A stretch of DNA of 64,000 nucleotides from Labilibaculum sp. DW002 (lineage in GTDB: Bacteria > Bacteroidota > Bacteroidia > Bacteroidales > Marinifilaceae): positions 2,876,402 through 2,940,401 of the forward strand of contig NZ_JAKJSC010000001.1 of assembly GCF_029029525.1 (NCBI RefSeq), written 5' to 3'. A model generated the notes under the pieces. The model was not told the origin of the DNA. It did no database searches and saw only the letters and a list, made by a program, of their open reading frames with translations. The position numbers and the translations under genes were made by a program. Positions 25,541 to 35,148 of this stretch are shown one piece after another. The first letter of the stretch is position 1. Each line of letters begins with the position of its first letter.

Positions 25541-27094
25541 ATGGCTCAGGAAGATGTTTTCAAAAAACTGGTAGCTCATTGTAAAGAATACGGATTCGTA
25601 TTTCAATCATCAGAAATTTATGATGGTTTATCTGCGGTTTACGATTACGCACAATTGGGTGTTGAACTAAAAAACAACATTAAAAAGTATTGGTGGGATT
25701 CAATGGTAAAACTACACGAAAATGTAGTGGGTATTGATACTGCTATTTTTATGCACCCTACCATTTGGAAAGCTTCAGGTCACGTTGATGCTTTTAACGA
25801 TCCATTGATTGATAATAAGGATTCGAAGAAGCGTTACAGAGCTGATGTTTTGATTGAAGACTTGATGGCTAAGTATGAGGCTAAAATGGATAAGGAAGTT
25901 GCTAAAGCGAAGAAAAAGTTTGGCGAGAGTTTCGATGAGGCTCAATTCCGTTCTACAAATCCTCGTGTGTTGGCTAACAAAGCTAAGATGGATGCTGTGC
26001 ATGCTCGTTTTGTTGAAGCTTTAGATAAAAATGACTTAGAGGAGTTGAAGCAAATTATTATCGATAATGAGATTGCTTGTCCTATTTCAGGAACCAAAAA
26101 CTGGACTGATGTACGTCAGTTTAACCTGATGTTCTCAACGGATATGGGTTCTACGGCAGATGGATCAAGCAAGATTTACCTTCGTCCGGAAACGGCTCAG
26201 GGTATTTTCGTAAACTACCTGAATGTTCAGAAAACAGGTCGTATGAAAATTCCTTTCGGAATTGCTCAGATTGGTAAAGCTTTCCGTAACGAGATTGTTG
26301 CTCGTCAGTTTATTTTCCGTATGCGTGAGTTTGAACAGATGGAACTTCAGTTCTTTGTTCGTCCGGGCGACGAAATGAAATGGTTCGATAAGTGGAAAGA
26401 GACACGTATGAGCTGGCACAAAGCTTTAGGTTTTGGCGAGGATAAATACCGTTTCCACGATCACGATAAGTTGGCTCACTATGCTAACGCAGCAACTGAT
26501 GTTGAATTTAAATTCCCATTCGGATTTAAAGAAGTTGAGGGTATTCACTCTCGTACTGACTTCGATTTGAAACAGCATCAGGAGTTCTCTGGTAAGAAAA
26601 TTCAATATTTCGATCCTGAATTGAATAAGAGCTACGTGCCTTATGTGGTTGAAACATCAATTGGTGTTGACCGTATGTTCCTTCAGATTATGTCTGAGGC
26701 ATATCAGGAAGAGAAAGTTGAGAAGGAGAATGGTAAAGTTGACGAGCGTGTGGTATTGAAATTGCCACCAGCACTAGCACCGGTTAAATTGTGTGTTATG
26801 CCATTGGTTAAGAAAGATGGTTTACCAGAAAAAGCTCGTGAGATTATCAACGATCTTAAGTTCGATTTCAATTGCCAATACGATGAGAAAGACTCTATTG
26901 GTAAGCGTTACCGTCGTCAGGATGCTATTGGTACACCTTTCTGTGTAACTTTAGATCACCAGTCGTTGGAAGATAATACGGTTACTATTCGTCACCGCGA
27001 TACAATGAATCAGGAGCGCGTTGAAATTGCTAAATTGTATGACATCATCGAAAATGAAGTAAGCATGAAAAAATTATTCAAGCAATTGAAATAA
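25541..27094 (+). CDS. glyS: Glycine--tRNA ligase, single-chain (eukaryote/archaeal-like) type
   Basis: This class II aminoacyl-tRNA synthetase charges tRNA-Gly. At 517 residues it is the homodimeric alpha2 type used by Bacteroidota, not the alpha2-beta2 GlyQ/GlyS enzyme. The N-terminal Y-G-F-V-F-Q-S-S-E-I-Y and Y-D-Y-A-Q-L-G start the catalytic core. Motif 2 appears as F-R-N-E-I-V-A-R-Q-F-I-F-R-M-R-E-F-E-Q-M-E. L-R-P-E-T-A-Q-G-I-F is the conserved glycine-specific segment, and S-I-G-V-D-R is motif 3. The C-terminal anticodon-binding domain begins near 420 (A-L-A-P-V-K-L). Codon choice is visibly more biased than in neighbours (GCT, CGT), as expected for a highly expressed gene. Confidence 0.97.
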   Translation: MAQEDVFKKLVAHCKEYGFVFQSSEIYDGLSAVYDYAQLGVELKNNIKKYWWDSMVKLHENVVGIDTAIFMHPTIWKASGHVDAFNDPLIDNKDSKKRYRADVLIEDLMAKYEAKMDKEVAKAKKKFGESFDEAQFRSTNPRVLANKAKMDAVHARFVEALDKNDLEELKQIIIDNEIACPISGTKNWTDVRQFNLMFSTDMGSTADGSSKIYLRPETAQGIFVNYLNVQKTGRMKIPFGIAQIGKAFRNEIVARQFIFRMREFEQMELQFFVRPGDEMKWFDKWKETRMSWHKALGFGEDKYRFHDHDKLAHYANAATDVEFKFPFGFKEVEGIHSRTDFDLKQHQEFSGKKIQYFDPELNKSYVPYVVETSIGVDRMFLQIMSEAYQEEKVEKENGKVDERVVLKLPPALAPVKLCVMPLVKKDGLPEKAREIINDLKFDFNCQYDEKDSIGKRYRRQDAIGTPFCVTLDHQSLEDNTVTIRHRDTMNQERVEIAKLYDIIENEVSMKKLFKQLK

Positions 27095-27117
27095 TATTTT
27101 CTTACAGATATACTAAT

Positions 27118-27139
27118 GGCCATTCTCTTGAGGATGGCC
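27118..27139 (+). terminator. Terminator of glyS
   Basis: The inverted repeat GGCCAT / ATGGCC with a 10-nt loop is followed by eight T residues, about 24 bp past the stop codon. Confidence 0.9.
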
Positions 27140-27169
27140 TTTTTTTATTATTAGAATTCATGAATTGGT

Positions 27170-27203
27170 TTTGGGTAGGTATTTTTTAGAATTGTTATCT
27201 TTA
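27170..27203 (+). promoter_or_regulatory. Possible promoter of the nitrilase-family gene
   Basis: TTTG (27170-27173) is followed after 22 bp by TATCTTTA (27196-27203), one mismatch from TAnnTTTG. The spacing is slightly long. The start codon is 27 bp downstream of the -7 box. Confidence 0.35.
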
Positions 27204-27229
27204 ATCATCCAGAACAAACCCAATCTAAT

Positions 27230-28030
27230 ATGGCAAAACTCAAATTCGCAGGCATACAAATCAATACTATTGATGCAAAAACCATTCAAGAACGGGATGC
27301 AAATTTAATGCATGCAAGCCAACTGATTAATAAACTTGAAACTGTTGATTTAATTGTACTTCCTGAGCTTTTTACCTGCGGTTATTCCCGTGAATCTTTT
27401 ACCAATTTGAATATATTGGCCGAGGATGAAAAAGGAAAGAGTTTTGAGGTTTTTTCGAAAATAGCCTTAGAACGAAATTGCTACATCTGTTTTGGTTTCC
27501 CCGAAAAAAAAGATGGCAAATATTACATTTCTCAGGCAGTAATTAATCCACTAGGTCAGCTTGATGTTATCTACTCTAAGCAACACATGGCACAGTTTGG
27601 CAACTCAATGGAAAAGGAGTTCTTTGAGCGTGGTGATGAAACCATCAGCTTTGAAATCAAAGGAATTAAAATCGGTATCATGATTTGTTACGACATGCGT
27701 TTTCCTGAACTAAGTCGAAAAATGGCATTAGAACACGAGATTGATTTCCTACTTCATCCGGTTGCTTTCTCGAAGGACAACAGCTTCCCTAGCTGGCCGC
27801 ATTTTGTAATCACCAGAGCACTCGAAAATCAAATCTACCTACTTAGTTTAAATCGAGCGGGAGAAGAATATGGAAATTCTCAATTTTGCCCTCCTTGGAT
27901 CGATTACAACACCTCTCCTACTATTTTAAAGGATAAGGAAGATATTATCATTGGGGAAATAGATACTGATATAATCCACAAAGTACGTGAAGAATATCGC
28001 TTTAGAGAAGACAGGAAGAGTAGTTATTAA
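27230..28030 (+). CDS. Carbon-nitrogen hydrolase (nitrilase superfamily, omega-amidase-like)
   Basis: This cytoplasmic amidase has 266 residues. The catalytic triad of the nitrilase superfamily is intact: Glu46 in L-P-E-L-F, Lys117 in S-K-Q-H, Cys153 in I-C-Y-D-M-R-F-P-E-L-S-R. The C-Y-D-x-R-F-P-E motif is typical of omega-amidases and related YafV/NIT2 proteins, which hydrolyse alpha-ketoglutaramate or similar monoamides. The protein closely fits family length. The gene has its own promoter-like sequence and is followed by a gene-free, repeat-bearing gap, so no operon partner helps define its substrate. Confidence 0.88.
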   Translation: MAKLKFAGIQINTIDAKTIQERDANLMHASQLINKLETVDLIVLPELFTCGYSRESFTNLNILAEDEKGKSFEVFSKIALERNCYICFGFPEKKDGKYYISQAVINPLGQLDVIYSKQHMAQFGNSMEKEFFERGDETISFEIKGIKIGIMICYDMRFPELSRKMALEHEIDFLLHPVAFSKDNSFPSWPHFVITRALENQIYLLSLNRAGEEYGNSQFCPPWIDYNTSPTILKDKEDIIIGEIDTDIIHKVREEYRFREDRKSSY

Positions 28031-28068
28031 TTAATAATGATAAATTATCAAAGATCTTCTGCTTTTTC

Positions 28069-28132
28069 ACCCCTCCGTCTTCGCTCCACAATATTTTAGG
28101 GAACCCCTAAAAAGAGGAAGAAGCTTTTCGAA
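28069..28132. repeat. Degenerate inverted-repeat module, copy 1
   Basis: It reads CACCCCTCCGTCTTCGCTCC..., then GGGAACCCC..., and ends AGAGGAAGAAG. The outer ends pair weakly (CCTC/GAGG). It shares the order and most bases of the module at 28407-28461. Confidence 0.45.
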
Positions 28133-28209
28133 CAACCAATAAATATCTAGTCAACTCTCAATCGTAGCAGAGGATCGGCATGAGCAACGCAAGTGGGGCC
28201 CCATAGGTG

Positions 28210-28278
28210 AAAAAAGCGGAAAATAGAAATGCTGTTGAGAGAGGAACGAACGAAACGATCTATTTCTATTCGCTTTTG
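28210..28278. repeat. Imperfect long hairpin inside the gap
   Basis: AAAAAGCGGAAAATAGAAAT is answered by TATTTCTATTCGCTTTTG on the other side of a roughly 30-nt loop, with a few mismatches or bulges. It could be a small mobile-element (MITE-like) remnant or part of a structured RNA. Confidence 0.4.
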
Positions 28279-28406
28279 AACCGTGATGGGTCACTGAGGT
28301 GCTGAGCCGTAGATTTTTGTTACTTTTCATCAATGGAAAAGTAAAAAATAATATTAACTGATGAATTTTACTTTCAATACTATGTCTTCTTAATTTACTC
28401 TTGTTG

Positions 28407-28461
28407 CATCCCTTCGTCTTGGCTCCGTGAAAAATTTCGGGATCCCAATAGGGAGAAGGGT
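28407..28461. repeat. Degenerate inverted-repeat module, copy 2
   Basis: It reads CATCCCTTCGTCTTGGCTCC, then a GGGATCCC palindrome, and ends GGGAGAAGGGTG. CCCTTC pairs with GAAGGG at the ends. It is a sister of the module at 28069-28132. Confidence 0.5.
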
Positions 28462-28483
28462 GTTCATATCTAATCAGAACAAT

Positions 28484-28515
28484 ATTGATTCATATGTAAT
28501 TAAATATTATTTTAG
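28484..28515 (+). promoter_or_regulatory. Promoter of the C45-family gene
   Basis: ATTG (28484-28487) is followed after 20 bp by TATTTTAG (28508-28515), one mismatch from the Bacteroidota -7 consensus. The start codon is 39 bp downstream. Confidence 0.5.
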
Positions 28516-28554
28516 CCTCACTTAAACACAATCACACTAAATCACACACTAACA

Positions 28555-29793
28555 ATGAAAAATTTACTCAGCCTGCTACTAATACTAGTAGTATCTACAT
28601 GGCAATCTGCAGCTTGTACTACTGCGGTTATCTCTGGTAAACACACCAAAGACGGTCGCCCAATGATCTGGAAACTACGTGATACCGAAAGTTTCGAAAA
28701 CAAAATGAAATACTTTACCGATGGAAAATATCCTTACATCGGCATGATCAATTCTAATGATGAAAAAGGAGAACAAGTTTGGGGTGGCTCCAATTCAGTT
28801 GGTTTCGCGATCATGAATTCTGCTTCCTTCAACGTAAACATGAGCGATACAACTTCTTTTAAGGATCAAGAAGGAAAGTTCATGAAGCTTGCACTACAGA
28901 AATGTGCTAACCTAGAAGAATTTGAGCAATTGCTAAAAGATCGCAAAAAACCAATGGGTCTAGCTGCACACTTTGGCGTATTGGATGCTGATGGCAATGT
29001 TGCTTTTTACGAAGTAAACAACCAAACATTTACAAAGTTTGACGCGAATGATCCTGCTCAAGCACCAAATGGCTACATCCTAAGAACCAATCACTCGTTT
29101 ACTGGAAAAAAAGACATTGGCTATGGTTTTATCCGTCTTCAAACGGCTCAAAATATTTTTTATCAAGCCGATGCTTGCGGTAATATGAGTGCTCAGACAA
29201 TCATTCAGAATTTTTCAAGATGTTTAAAGCATCCTGTATTGAAAAGAGATTTCAGAAAAGAGTTTGAGACTGTTCCTTATGGTCAAAACTTTGTAAACTC
29301 AGGAGATTTAATCACTCGTCATGGTTCATCATCAATGATCTTAATTGAAGGAATTAAAAAAGGCGAAGAAGCGAATATGAATACAATTTGGGCTCAAATA
29401 GGATTCCCAAATACTTCAATTGCACTACCTGTTTGGGTAAAAGGAGGCGCAAACCTACCAAAAGTACTGCAAGCTGATGGAGGTGAAAATTGCCCTTTAA
29501 ATGCAATGGCAATGGAACTAAAAAACAAATGTTACCCTATTAGTCGTTCGGCAGGTTATAAATATTTAAATATTTCTGAGCTGATTAATTCAGACAAAAC
29601 GGGGATTATCCAGAAATTGGAATATGCCGAAAAAGAGCTATTCAAATTTACTGAACTGAATCAAGAAAAGTGGCGCTCAAAGAAAGTTTCAAAACAAGAT
29701 ATTGAAGAATTCTACAATTTATTGGATAAATTTACTCTAGACACCTATGGTGGAATACTTGATGCAAAGGAATATCTAAAAATTAATAAGTAA
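28555..29793 (+). CDS. Secreted Ntn-hydrolase, C45 / linear amide C-N hydrolase family
   Basis: A 412-residue precursor with a signal peptide (L-L-S-L-L-L-I-L-V-V-S-T-W-Q-S-A-A) that ends just before Cys21. In the N-terminal-nucleophile fold the catalytic Cys becomes residue 1 of the mature enzyme, and C-T-T-A-V-I-S-G-K followed by D-G-R-P-M-I-W-K-L-R-D matches the opening of the acyl-CoA:6-APA acyltransferase / choloylglycine-hydrolase-like families. Signal cleavage would thus create the active site. Later markers include W-G-G-S-N-S-V-G-F-A-I-M-N near 76-88. Substrate is unknown: an amide such as an N-acyl amino acid or conjugated acid is likely. It has its own promoter and terminator. Confidence 0.8.
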   Translation: MKNLLSLLLILVVSTWQSAACTTAVISGKHTKDGRPMIWKLRDTESFENKMKYFTDGKYPYIGMINSNDEKGEQVWGGSNSVGFAIMNSASFNVNMSDTTSFKDQEGKFMKLALQKCANLEEFEQLLKDRKKPMGLAAHFGVLDADGNVAFYEVNNQTFTKFDANDPAQAPNGYILRTNHSFTGKKDIGYGFIRLQTAQNIFYQADACGNMSAQTIIQNFSRCLKHPVLKRDFRKEFETVPYGQNFVNSGDLITRHGSSSMILIEGIKKGEEANMNTIWAQIGFPNTSIALPVWVKGGANLPKVLQADGGENCPLNAMAMELKNKCYPISRSAGYKYLNISELINSDKTGIIQKLEYAEKELFKFTELNQEKWRSKKVSKQDIEEFYNLLDKFTLDTYGGILDAKEYLKINK

Positions 29794-29910
29794 ATAAGAA
29801 TTGAGTATTTAAGTTTCTCTTATATTCAATTCTTTGGAAAATTAGACATCTTACAACTTATAAGTACCCAATACACTTTAAATACTTTAGGTACTAAAAA
29901 ATATTAAGTG

Positions 29911-29938
29911 AAGCACAGGACAAAATTGTTCTGTGCTT
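29911..29938 (+). terminator. Terminator of the C45-family gene
   Basis: The 13-bp stem AAGCACAGGACAA / TTGTTCTGTGCTT has one G-T pair and a 2-nt loop, followed by a T-run. Confidence 0.9.
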
Positions 29939-29994
29939 TTTGTATTTTAGAGCCTTAAATTGAGAATTACGAATTAGCAATTACGAATTACAAA

Positions 29995-32613
29995 ATGAAT
30001 TTTAAGTCAATATTTAAGTCCGCATTACCACATTTGGTATCCATTGTTGCCTTTATTATTATAGCATTCATCTATTTCCAACCAGCTTTGGAAGGGAAAG
30101 TGTACAAAAAAGGCGACTCGATAAATGCTTGGGGAGGGAAAAAAGAAATTATCGATTTTCGAAATGATACAGGCGAAGATCCACTATGGACCAACTCTAT
30201 GTTTGGCGGAATGCCAGCCTATCAAATCAATGTCGATTATCAGGCAAAAGACATGTACTTCTTTAAGCAAATTATGGAGCTGCATACGCCTGATCCGGTT
30301 CGCTATTTACTACTATATCTTATCGGATTTTATATTCTGATGCTTTCACTTCGAATAAACCCTTGGCTGTCTTTAGCGGGAGCTATAGCTTATGCCTTTT
30401 CGACCTACTTTATCATTATTATAGGTGCTGGTCACCTTTGGAAAGTAAATGCGCTGGCTTTTATACCACCAGCTTTGGGCGGTATTCTCATGGTCTTTAG
30501 GGGGCGTTATCTGTGGGGTGGACTATTGGCAACCTTCTTCCTAATTATGGAGCTCTATTCCAACCATGTTCAAATGACTTATTACTTTGTCATCATGGTT
30601 TTCTGTATTGTGATATTCGAATTCTATCATCAATTAAAACAAAAGAACTTAGCCCATTTCTTTAAAGCTATTGGTGTTTTAGCCATCGCATCTATTATTG
30701 CACTGGGTGTTAATTTCACCAACTTATACAACTCATACGATTACACGAAATCAACAATTCGCGGGAAATCAGAACTTACTTTAGGCGATAAAGACAACAA
30801 AACTGCTGGAGTAGATAAAGATTATGGAACTTAATGGAGTTATGGTATTCAAGAAACATTAAGTTTTCTTATTCCTAATGTAAAAGGTGGAGGCGGTTCT
30901 CCGCAAGAAGGCATGCAAGTGTTGAACTACATTAATAGTGGCCAAATGAAAAGTGTTGGCGACTATTACGGATTAGAACAAGTTGACAACCATCATTATT
31001 GGGGAAATCAACCTTTTACAGTTGGGCCTGTTTACATCGGAGCAATCATTGTTTTTCTTTTCTTTTTAGGCTTATTTATTGTTGGTGGTCGCTTAAAATG
31101 GGGATTGTTAACTGCAACTATTCTGGCAATAATGCTCTCGTGGGGACATAATTTTCAGGGATTAACAGGAATCTTTTTCGATTATGTTCCTTTGTACAAT
31201 AAATTTAGGGCTGTTTCATCAATTCTTATTATTGTTGAGCTTTGCATGCCTCTATTGGCCATACTTGCCGTTAAAAAAATTCTCGAAGAACCAGAAGTTT
31301 TAAAAAGCAAAATAAACATCTCATCTCTAAAAGTAAATGTACTCGTTATTCCTGCAACATTAACTGCTGGACTTGCCTTATTACTTTACCTATTACCTAC
31401 TTTAGGATTAGATTTTCTGAGTGAATTCGAGCAAGGTTATTTCCAACAAATCAGCCAAGCCAATCCGAGTGCAATAGCATTTATTACCCAAATCCAAAAC
31501 GACTTGGTGGATGCTAGAATAGCTATTTTTAGAGCAGATGCCTTAAGAACGATCCTTTTCATTGGCCTTGCCTTGATTGCTTTATTCGTTTTCTACAAAA
31601 AATACATCAAAACAGAACTTTTTATTGTTGCGCTTATTGTTCTTGTTGTGGCCGACTTGTATCCAATCAACAAGCGATTTACTACAAATGACAATTTTGT
31701 TGATAAGAAAGATTTGAATTTGGCTTACATGCCAACCATGGCTGATTATCAAATTCTTCAATCTGAAATAAAGAAAAAACCTGAGCTGCAATCAATCGTT
31801 AAGGATGCGGTAACGAAATATACACGTGAGCATAAAAAGTCGAGTGATTACGAAAAAGTAGCTGCACAGCTTTGGGCAGTAACCTACAATACGAATTATC
31901 GTGTTTTTGAAAAAGCAGGTTCACCATTCAAAAATGCACGAACTTCTTACTACCACAAGTCAATAGGAGGTTATCATGGAGCTAAATTGCGTCGAATTCA
32001 GGAATTGTACGATTACCACATCGAAAAAGGCAATGTGAAAGTCTTAAACATGCTTAACGCTCGCTACCTAATTACACAAGGAGAAAAGGGATTGCAAGCC
32101 AACTTCAATCCTGATGCCTTAGGCGCTGTTTGGTTGGTTAATTCGTATAAAACTGTAGCTAACTCGAACGAAGAAATAATGGCCTTACACGCTTTTAATC
32201 CTGCAATAGAAGCATTGGTTGACAAGAGATTTGAAGATCAGTTGCAAGGATTAAATATCGTTTCAGATTCTACCGCAAGTATCGAAATGAAAGAATATTC
32301 GCCAAATGCAATTTCTTACGATTACAAAGCGAATTCGGACCAATTGGCAGTATTCTCAGAAATGTATTACCAACCTGGTTGGAATGCATATATTGATGGA
32401 AAAGAAGCCAAGCATTTTAGAGCGAACTACGTATTGAGAGGAATGCGTTTACCAGCAGGAAATCACCAAATTGAGTTCAAATTTGAACCAAAAGCCTATT
32501 TCATAGGTGAGAATATTTCTTTGGCAAGTATGATTCTGTTCTTTATTCTATTGGCTGGAGGAATAGTTCTAGGAGTAAAAAACCTGATATTACAAAGTCG
32601 TAAAAATGATTAA
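29995..32613 (+). pseudogene. YfhO family membrane protein, interrupted by an in-frame TAA at 30832
   Basis: A large polytopic membrane protein of the GT-C-like YfhO family, which in Gram-positives helps glycosylate lipoteichoic acid. The frame is continuous for 872 codons except for a TAA at 30832-30834 (codon 280) in ...D-K-D-Y-G-T-stop-W-S-Y-G-I. Family members carry a residue, usually Gln, at this place, so one C-to-T change (CAA to TAA) explains it. Both halves are otherwise intact: the N-terminal half has about 7 helices and the D-P-L-W-T-N-S-M-F-G-G-M-P-A motif, and the C-terminal half more helices and a soluble end with Y-Y-Q-P-G-W-N-A-Y-I-D-G. The second half could restart at the ATG at 30913. 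The first polymerase gene overlaps the 3' end by 8 bp. A sequencing error is possible. Confidence 0.85.
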
Positions 32614-33826
32614 TAAAGATTCCATAGTACGAAGATTCATCAACTTTATTCAGAAAATTATTTTTCTGCATTTAGTAGTATTTTGTTTGCGAAATTTTTA
32701 TTTCTTATTTGAAAAATTACTTCGAAAGGATAAGAATGTGGCCTTATTTTTCCTGACAGAAGAATTTTACTACGACAATTCAAAATACCTTTTCGAATAC
32801 ATGCGCGAGAAGAATGACTTTAACAGTATTCTTTTTACTGCCAATAAAGATTTGTATAAAGAAGTGAATGAGAAATTTCCTGGAGAAGTTACTTATGCTT
32901 GGTCGATGAAAGCACTAAAACTCTTTTTACGGACCAAAAATGTAATCATTTCTTACGGAACCAGTGCTGCAGTATTCTTCCCTTATTACTTGCATGAAAA
33001 ATGTAAAAATATTATCTATTTAGGACATGGAACACCAGTAAAACAAATTGGCTACCAAACTCCAGTTTGGAATAAATTCGGAAAATCCTATCAGCTTCAA
33101 TCCTATTCATACCTTACTGCCTGTTCAGATATTGAGTGCTTGATGCTGGCTTCTGGTTTTAGAGTTAGTTTAAATCAGATTTGGATTAGTGGAATGCCTC
33201 GATATGATTATTTACTAAGCGAAAACAATAAAAATACCAATTTGCTTCAGGAACATCCATATCTCAATAAAAAGGTAATTTTGTACGCACCCACATGGAG
33301 GGATGGCAAACTAACTGAATTTTTTCCATTTGAAGATTATACTCCAGATCAATTGCAAAAATTCTTAGAAATAAATGATGCATATCTTCTTATTCGCGGA
33401 CACAAAGAATCAGTTAAACGAAAAAGTATAAAAAAGGATACTGCGTTATTTAATCTTGATAGAGTAAAAAAAGCAGAACAGGATAAATTTCCAGATGTGA
33501 CGCAACTATTACCTTTTGTAGATATTTTAATCACTGATTATTCTTCCATTTTGGTCGATTTTCTACTTTTAGACAAGCCGATGTGTTTTATTCCTTACGA
33601 TTTGGCAGAATACAAGAGCTATCAAGGAATCTTATTGGATTACGAGCGCAATACACCCGGTAAAAAATTCACCAGTATGAAAGAGCTTACAAGTGGGCTA
33701 CAAGATTACATCGAAAATCCAAATCAAGATCAGGAATGGAGACAAACTGTATGTAGAACTTATCATCAATTTAAGGATCAAGAAAATTGTCTCCGAATTT
33801 ATAAAAATATCGTAAGTCTTAAGTAA
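32606..33826 (+). CDS. TagF/TagB-like glycero- or ribitol-phosphotransferase (copy 1)
   Basis: This 406-residue membrane-associated polymerase belongs to the CDP-glycerol glycerophosphotransferase family (teichoic acid polymerase type). An N-terminal hydrophobic/basic helix (about 15-40) likely attaches it to the inner membrane. The catalytic half shows the family motifs H-G-T-P near 138-141, L-Y-A-P-T-W-R-D-G near 226-234, R-G-H near 263-265, and I-T-D-Y-S-S-I-L-V-D-F near 310-320. The His residues in H-G-T and R-G-H are the usual catalytic pair. It overlaps the YfhO-family gene by 8 bp and abuts copy 2 with no gap (stop TAA next to ATG), so translation is coupled. Acceptor and donor (CDP-glycerol or CDP-ribitol) are inferred from the neighbours. 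Confidence 0.88.
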   Translation: MINKDSIVRRFINFIQKIIFLHLVVFCLRNFYFLFEKLLRKDKNVALFFLTEEFYYDNSKYLFEYMREKNDFNSILFTANKDLYKEVNEKFPGEVTYAWSMKALKLFLRTKNVIISYGTSAAVFFPYYLHEKCKNIIYLGHGTPVKQIGYQTPVWNKFGKSYQLQSYSYLTACSDIECLMLASGFRVSLNQIWISGMPRYDYLLSENNKNTNLLQEHPYLNKKVILYAPTWRDGKLTEFFPFEDYTPDQLQKFLEINDAYLLIRGHKESVKRKSIKKDTALFNLDRVKKAEQDKFPDVTQLLPFVDILITDYSSILVDFLLLDKPMCFIPYDLAEYKSYQGILLDYERNTPGKKFTSMKELTSGLQDYIENPNQDQEWRQTVCRTYHQFKDQENCLRIYKNIVSLK

Positions 33827-35047
33827 ATGAAAATAATTCTACGTAGAATAAGCATTGTTATTTATGCCATTATTGGTTGGTGCATACTGCTTCCCTTAAG
33901 TTCTCTTTTTCCAAAAAAGAAAGATCTAATCGTATTTATCGGTGGTCGAAAAGAAGGTCTTTTTCAAGGAAATATTAAATTTTTATATCAACATCTTGAA
34001 AAAACACACAAGAACTTATATTTCTTAACCTATAGTAGAAAAGAATATATAGAGATAAAAAAACACTACAACAAAGTTATTTGTTACCCTAGCATTAAAT
34101 CCATATACTTATTACTACGTTGTAAAATTGCAGTCGTTGATATTTATGAATGGATTAAAGATTTTAGATACTTTTTACTTTTTAGATCAAAAATAGTTCA
34201 GCTTTGGCATGGTGTGGGATTCAAACGAATTCAACTGGACAGCCCTTCTTATATCGAAGATCAGAAAAAATTTTTCCCTTCGTTAGAAGCAATTCTGTAT
34301 GCACTATATCCCAAATATGATGTATTAATATCAACATCAGAATTTTATACCGAACAACTCTTCAAAAGAGCATTTAAATCAAAAAAAATTATTGAGTGCG
34401 GATATCCTAGAAATGATATTTTTTTCAGAGAAACAACTAAAAATGATTTAATTAGATGTGATATAGAAGCCTACAATAAAATATGGCAATACAAAAAAGA
34501 AGATTATAAACTAATTTTATATGCTCCTACCTATCGAGAAACTGGAGGAGACCCCATTTCAAGCCAGGCAATTCAGCTTCACGACTTAAATCAGTATGCA
34601 AAAAACAACAAGCTGATATTTGTTTTTAAATTTCACACTTACACCAATTTGTCTGATAATCAGGAATTTTTTTCTAACATTTTATCGTTCGATAATGAGC
34701 TAGATGTATATCCTGCTCTTAAAATGATGGATCTTTTAATAACAGATTATTCTTCCATTTATATGGATTACCTCTTGCTTAATAAACCCATATTGTATTA
34801 TCCTTACGATTACGAAAAATATATCGAAAAAGATAGAGCTATTCAGTTCGATTATGAATGGATTACGGCAGGTGAGAAGTGTTACTCACAAAAAGAGCTT
34901 TTGGATTGGATTAGTCATATACTTATGGATGGTAAGGACACACAACAAGTTAAAAGAAGTGAGATTTGCGATCTTGCTTTTACCTATAAGGATGGAAAAG
35001 CATCGGAACGTATCAGCAACGAAATAGACAAAATGTTAATGAAATAG
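33827..35047 (+). CDS. TagF/TagB-like glycero- or ribitol-phosphotransferase (copy 2)
   Basis: A second 406-residue protein of the same CDP-glycerol glycerophosphotransferase family. It has the catalytic motifs L-W-H-G-V-G-F-K near 126-133, L-Y-A-P-T-Y-R-E-T near 227-235, K-F-H near 266-268 and I-T-D-Y-S-S-I-Y-M-D-Y near 304-314. The two copies are clearly divergent rather than a recent duplication: they differ in N-terminus and in most positions outside these motifs. In Gram-positive wall teichoic acid pathways a primase and a polymerase work in sequence, which suggests a similar division here. It starts right after the stop of copy 1, and the next gene follows after about 100 bp. Confidence 0.88.
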   Translation: MKIILRRISIVIYAIIGWCILLPLSSLFPKKKDLIVFIGGRKEGLFQGNIKFLYQHLEKTHKNLYFLTYSRKEYIEIKKHYNKVICYPSIKSIYLLLRCKIAVVDIYEWIKDFRYFLLFRSKIVQLWHGVGFKRIQLDSPSYIEDQKKFFPSLEAILYALYPKYDVLISTSEFYTEQLFKRAFKSKKIIECGYPRNDIFFRETTKNDLIRCDIEAYNKIWQYKKEDYKLILYAPTYRETGGDPISSQAIQLHDLNQYAKNNKLIFVFKFHTYTNLSDNQEFFSNILSFDNELDVYPALKMMDLLITDYSSIYMDYLLLNKPILYYPYDYEKYIEKDRAIQFDYEWITAGEKCYSQKELLDWISHILMDGKDTQQVKRSEICDLAFTYKDGKASERISNEIDKMLMK

Positions 35048-35148
35048 TTCCTAATATATCTGTCGGGCTTCACTACTAGCCAAATAAATAGTAAATTCGC
35101 ACTTGTAACAAAGAATAAATTTTTTCATCTATATCAGGTAAAAACAAT

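Larger units (their letters stand above)
28031..28554. other. Gene-free gap with degenerate repeats
   Basis: This 524-bp stretch contains no credible gene. Its features are two related inverted-repeat modules near the edges (28069-28132 and 28407-28461) and, between them, an imperfect long hairpin at 28210-28278 and a small perfect one (ACTTTTC/GAAAAGT) around 28321-28341. The C45-family gene promoter sits at its right end. Confidence 0.5.

Noticed and set aside
28151..28333. Minus-strand 60-codon reading frame in the repeat-bearing gap
   Set aside because: It coincides with the hairpin and repeats, has no plausible product, and no family pattern.
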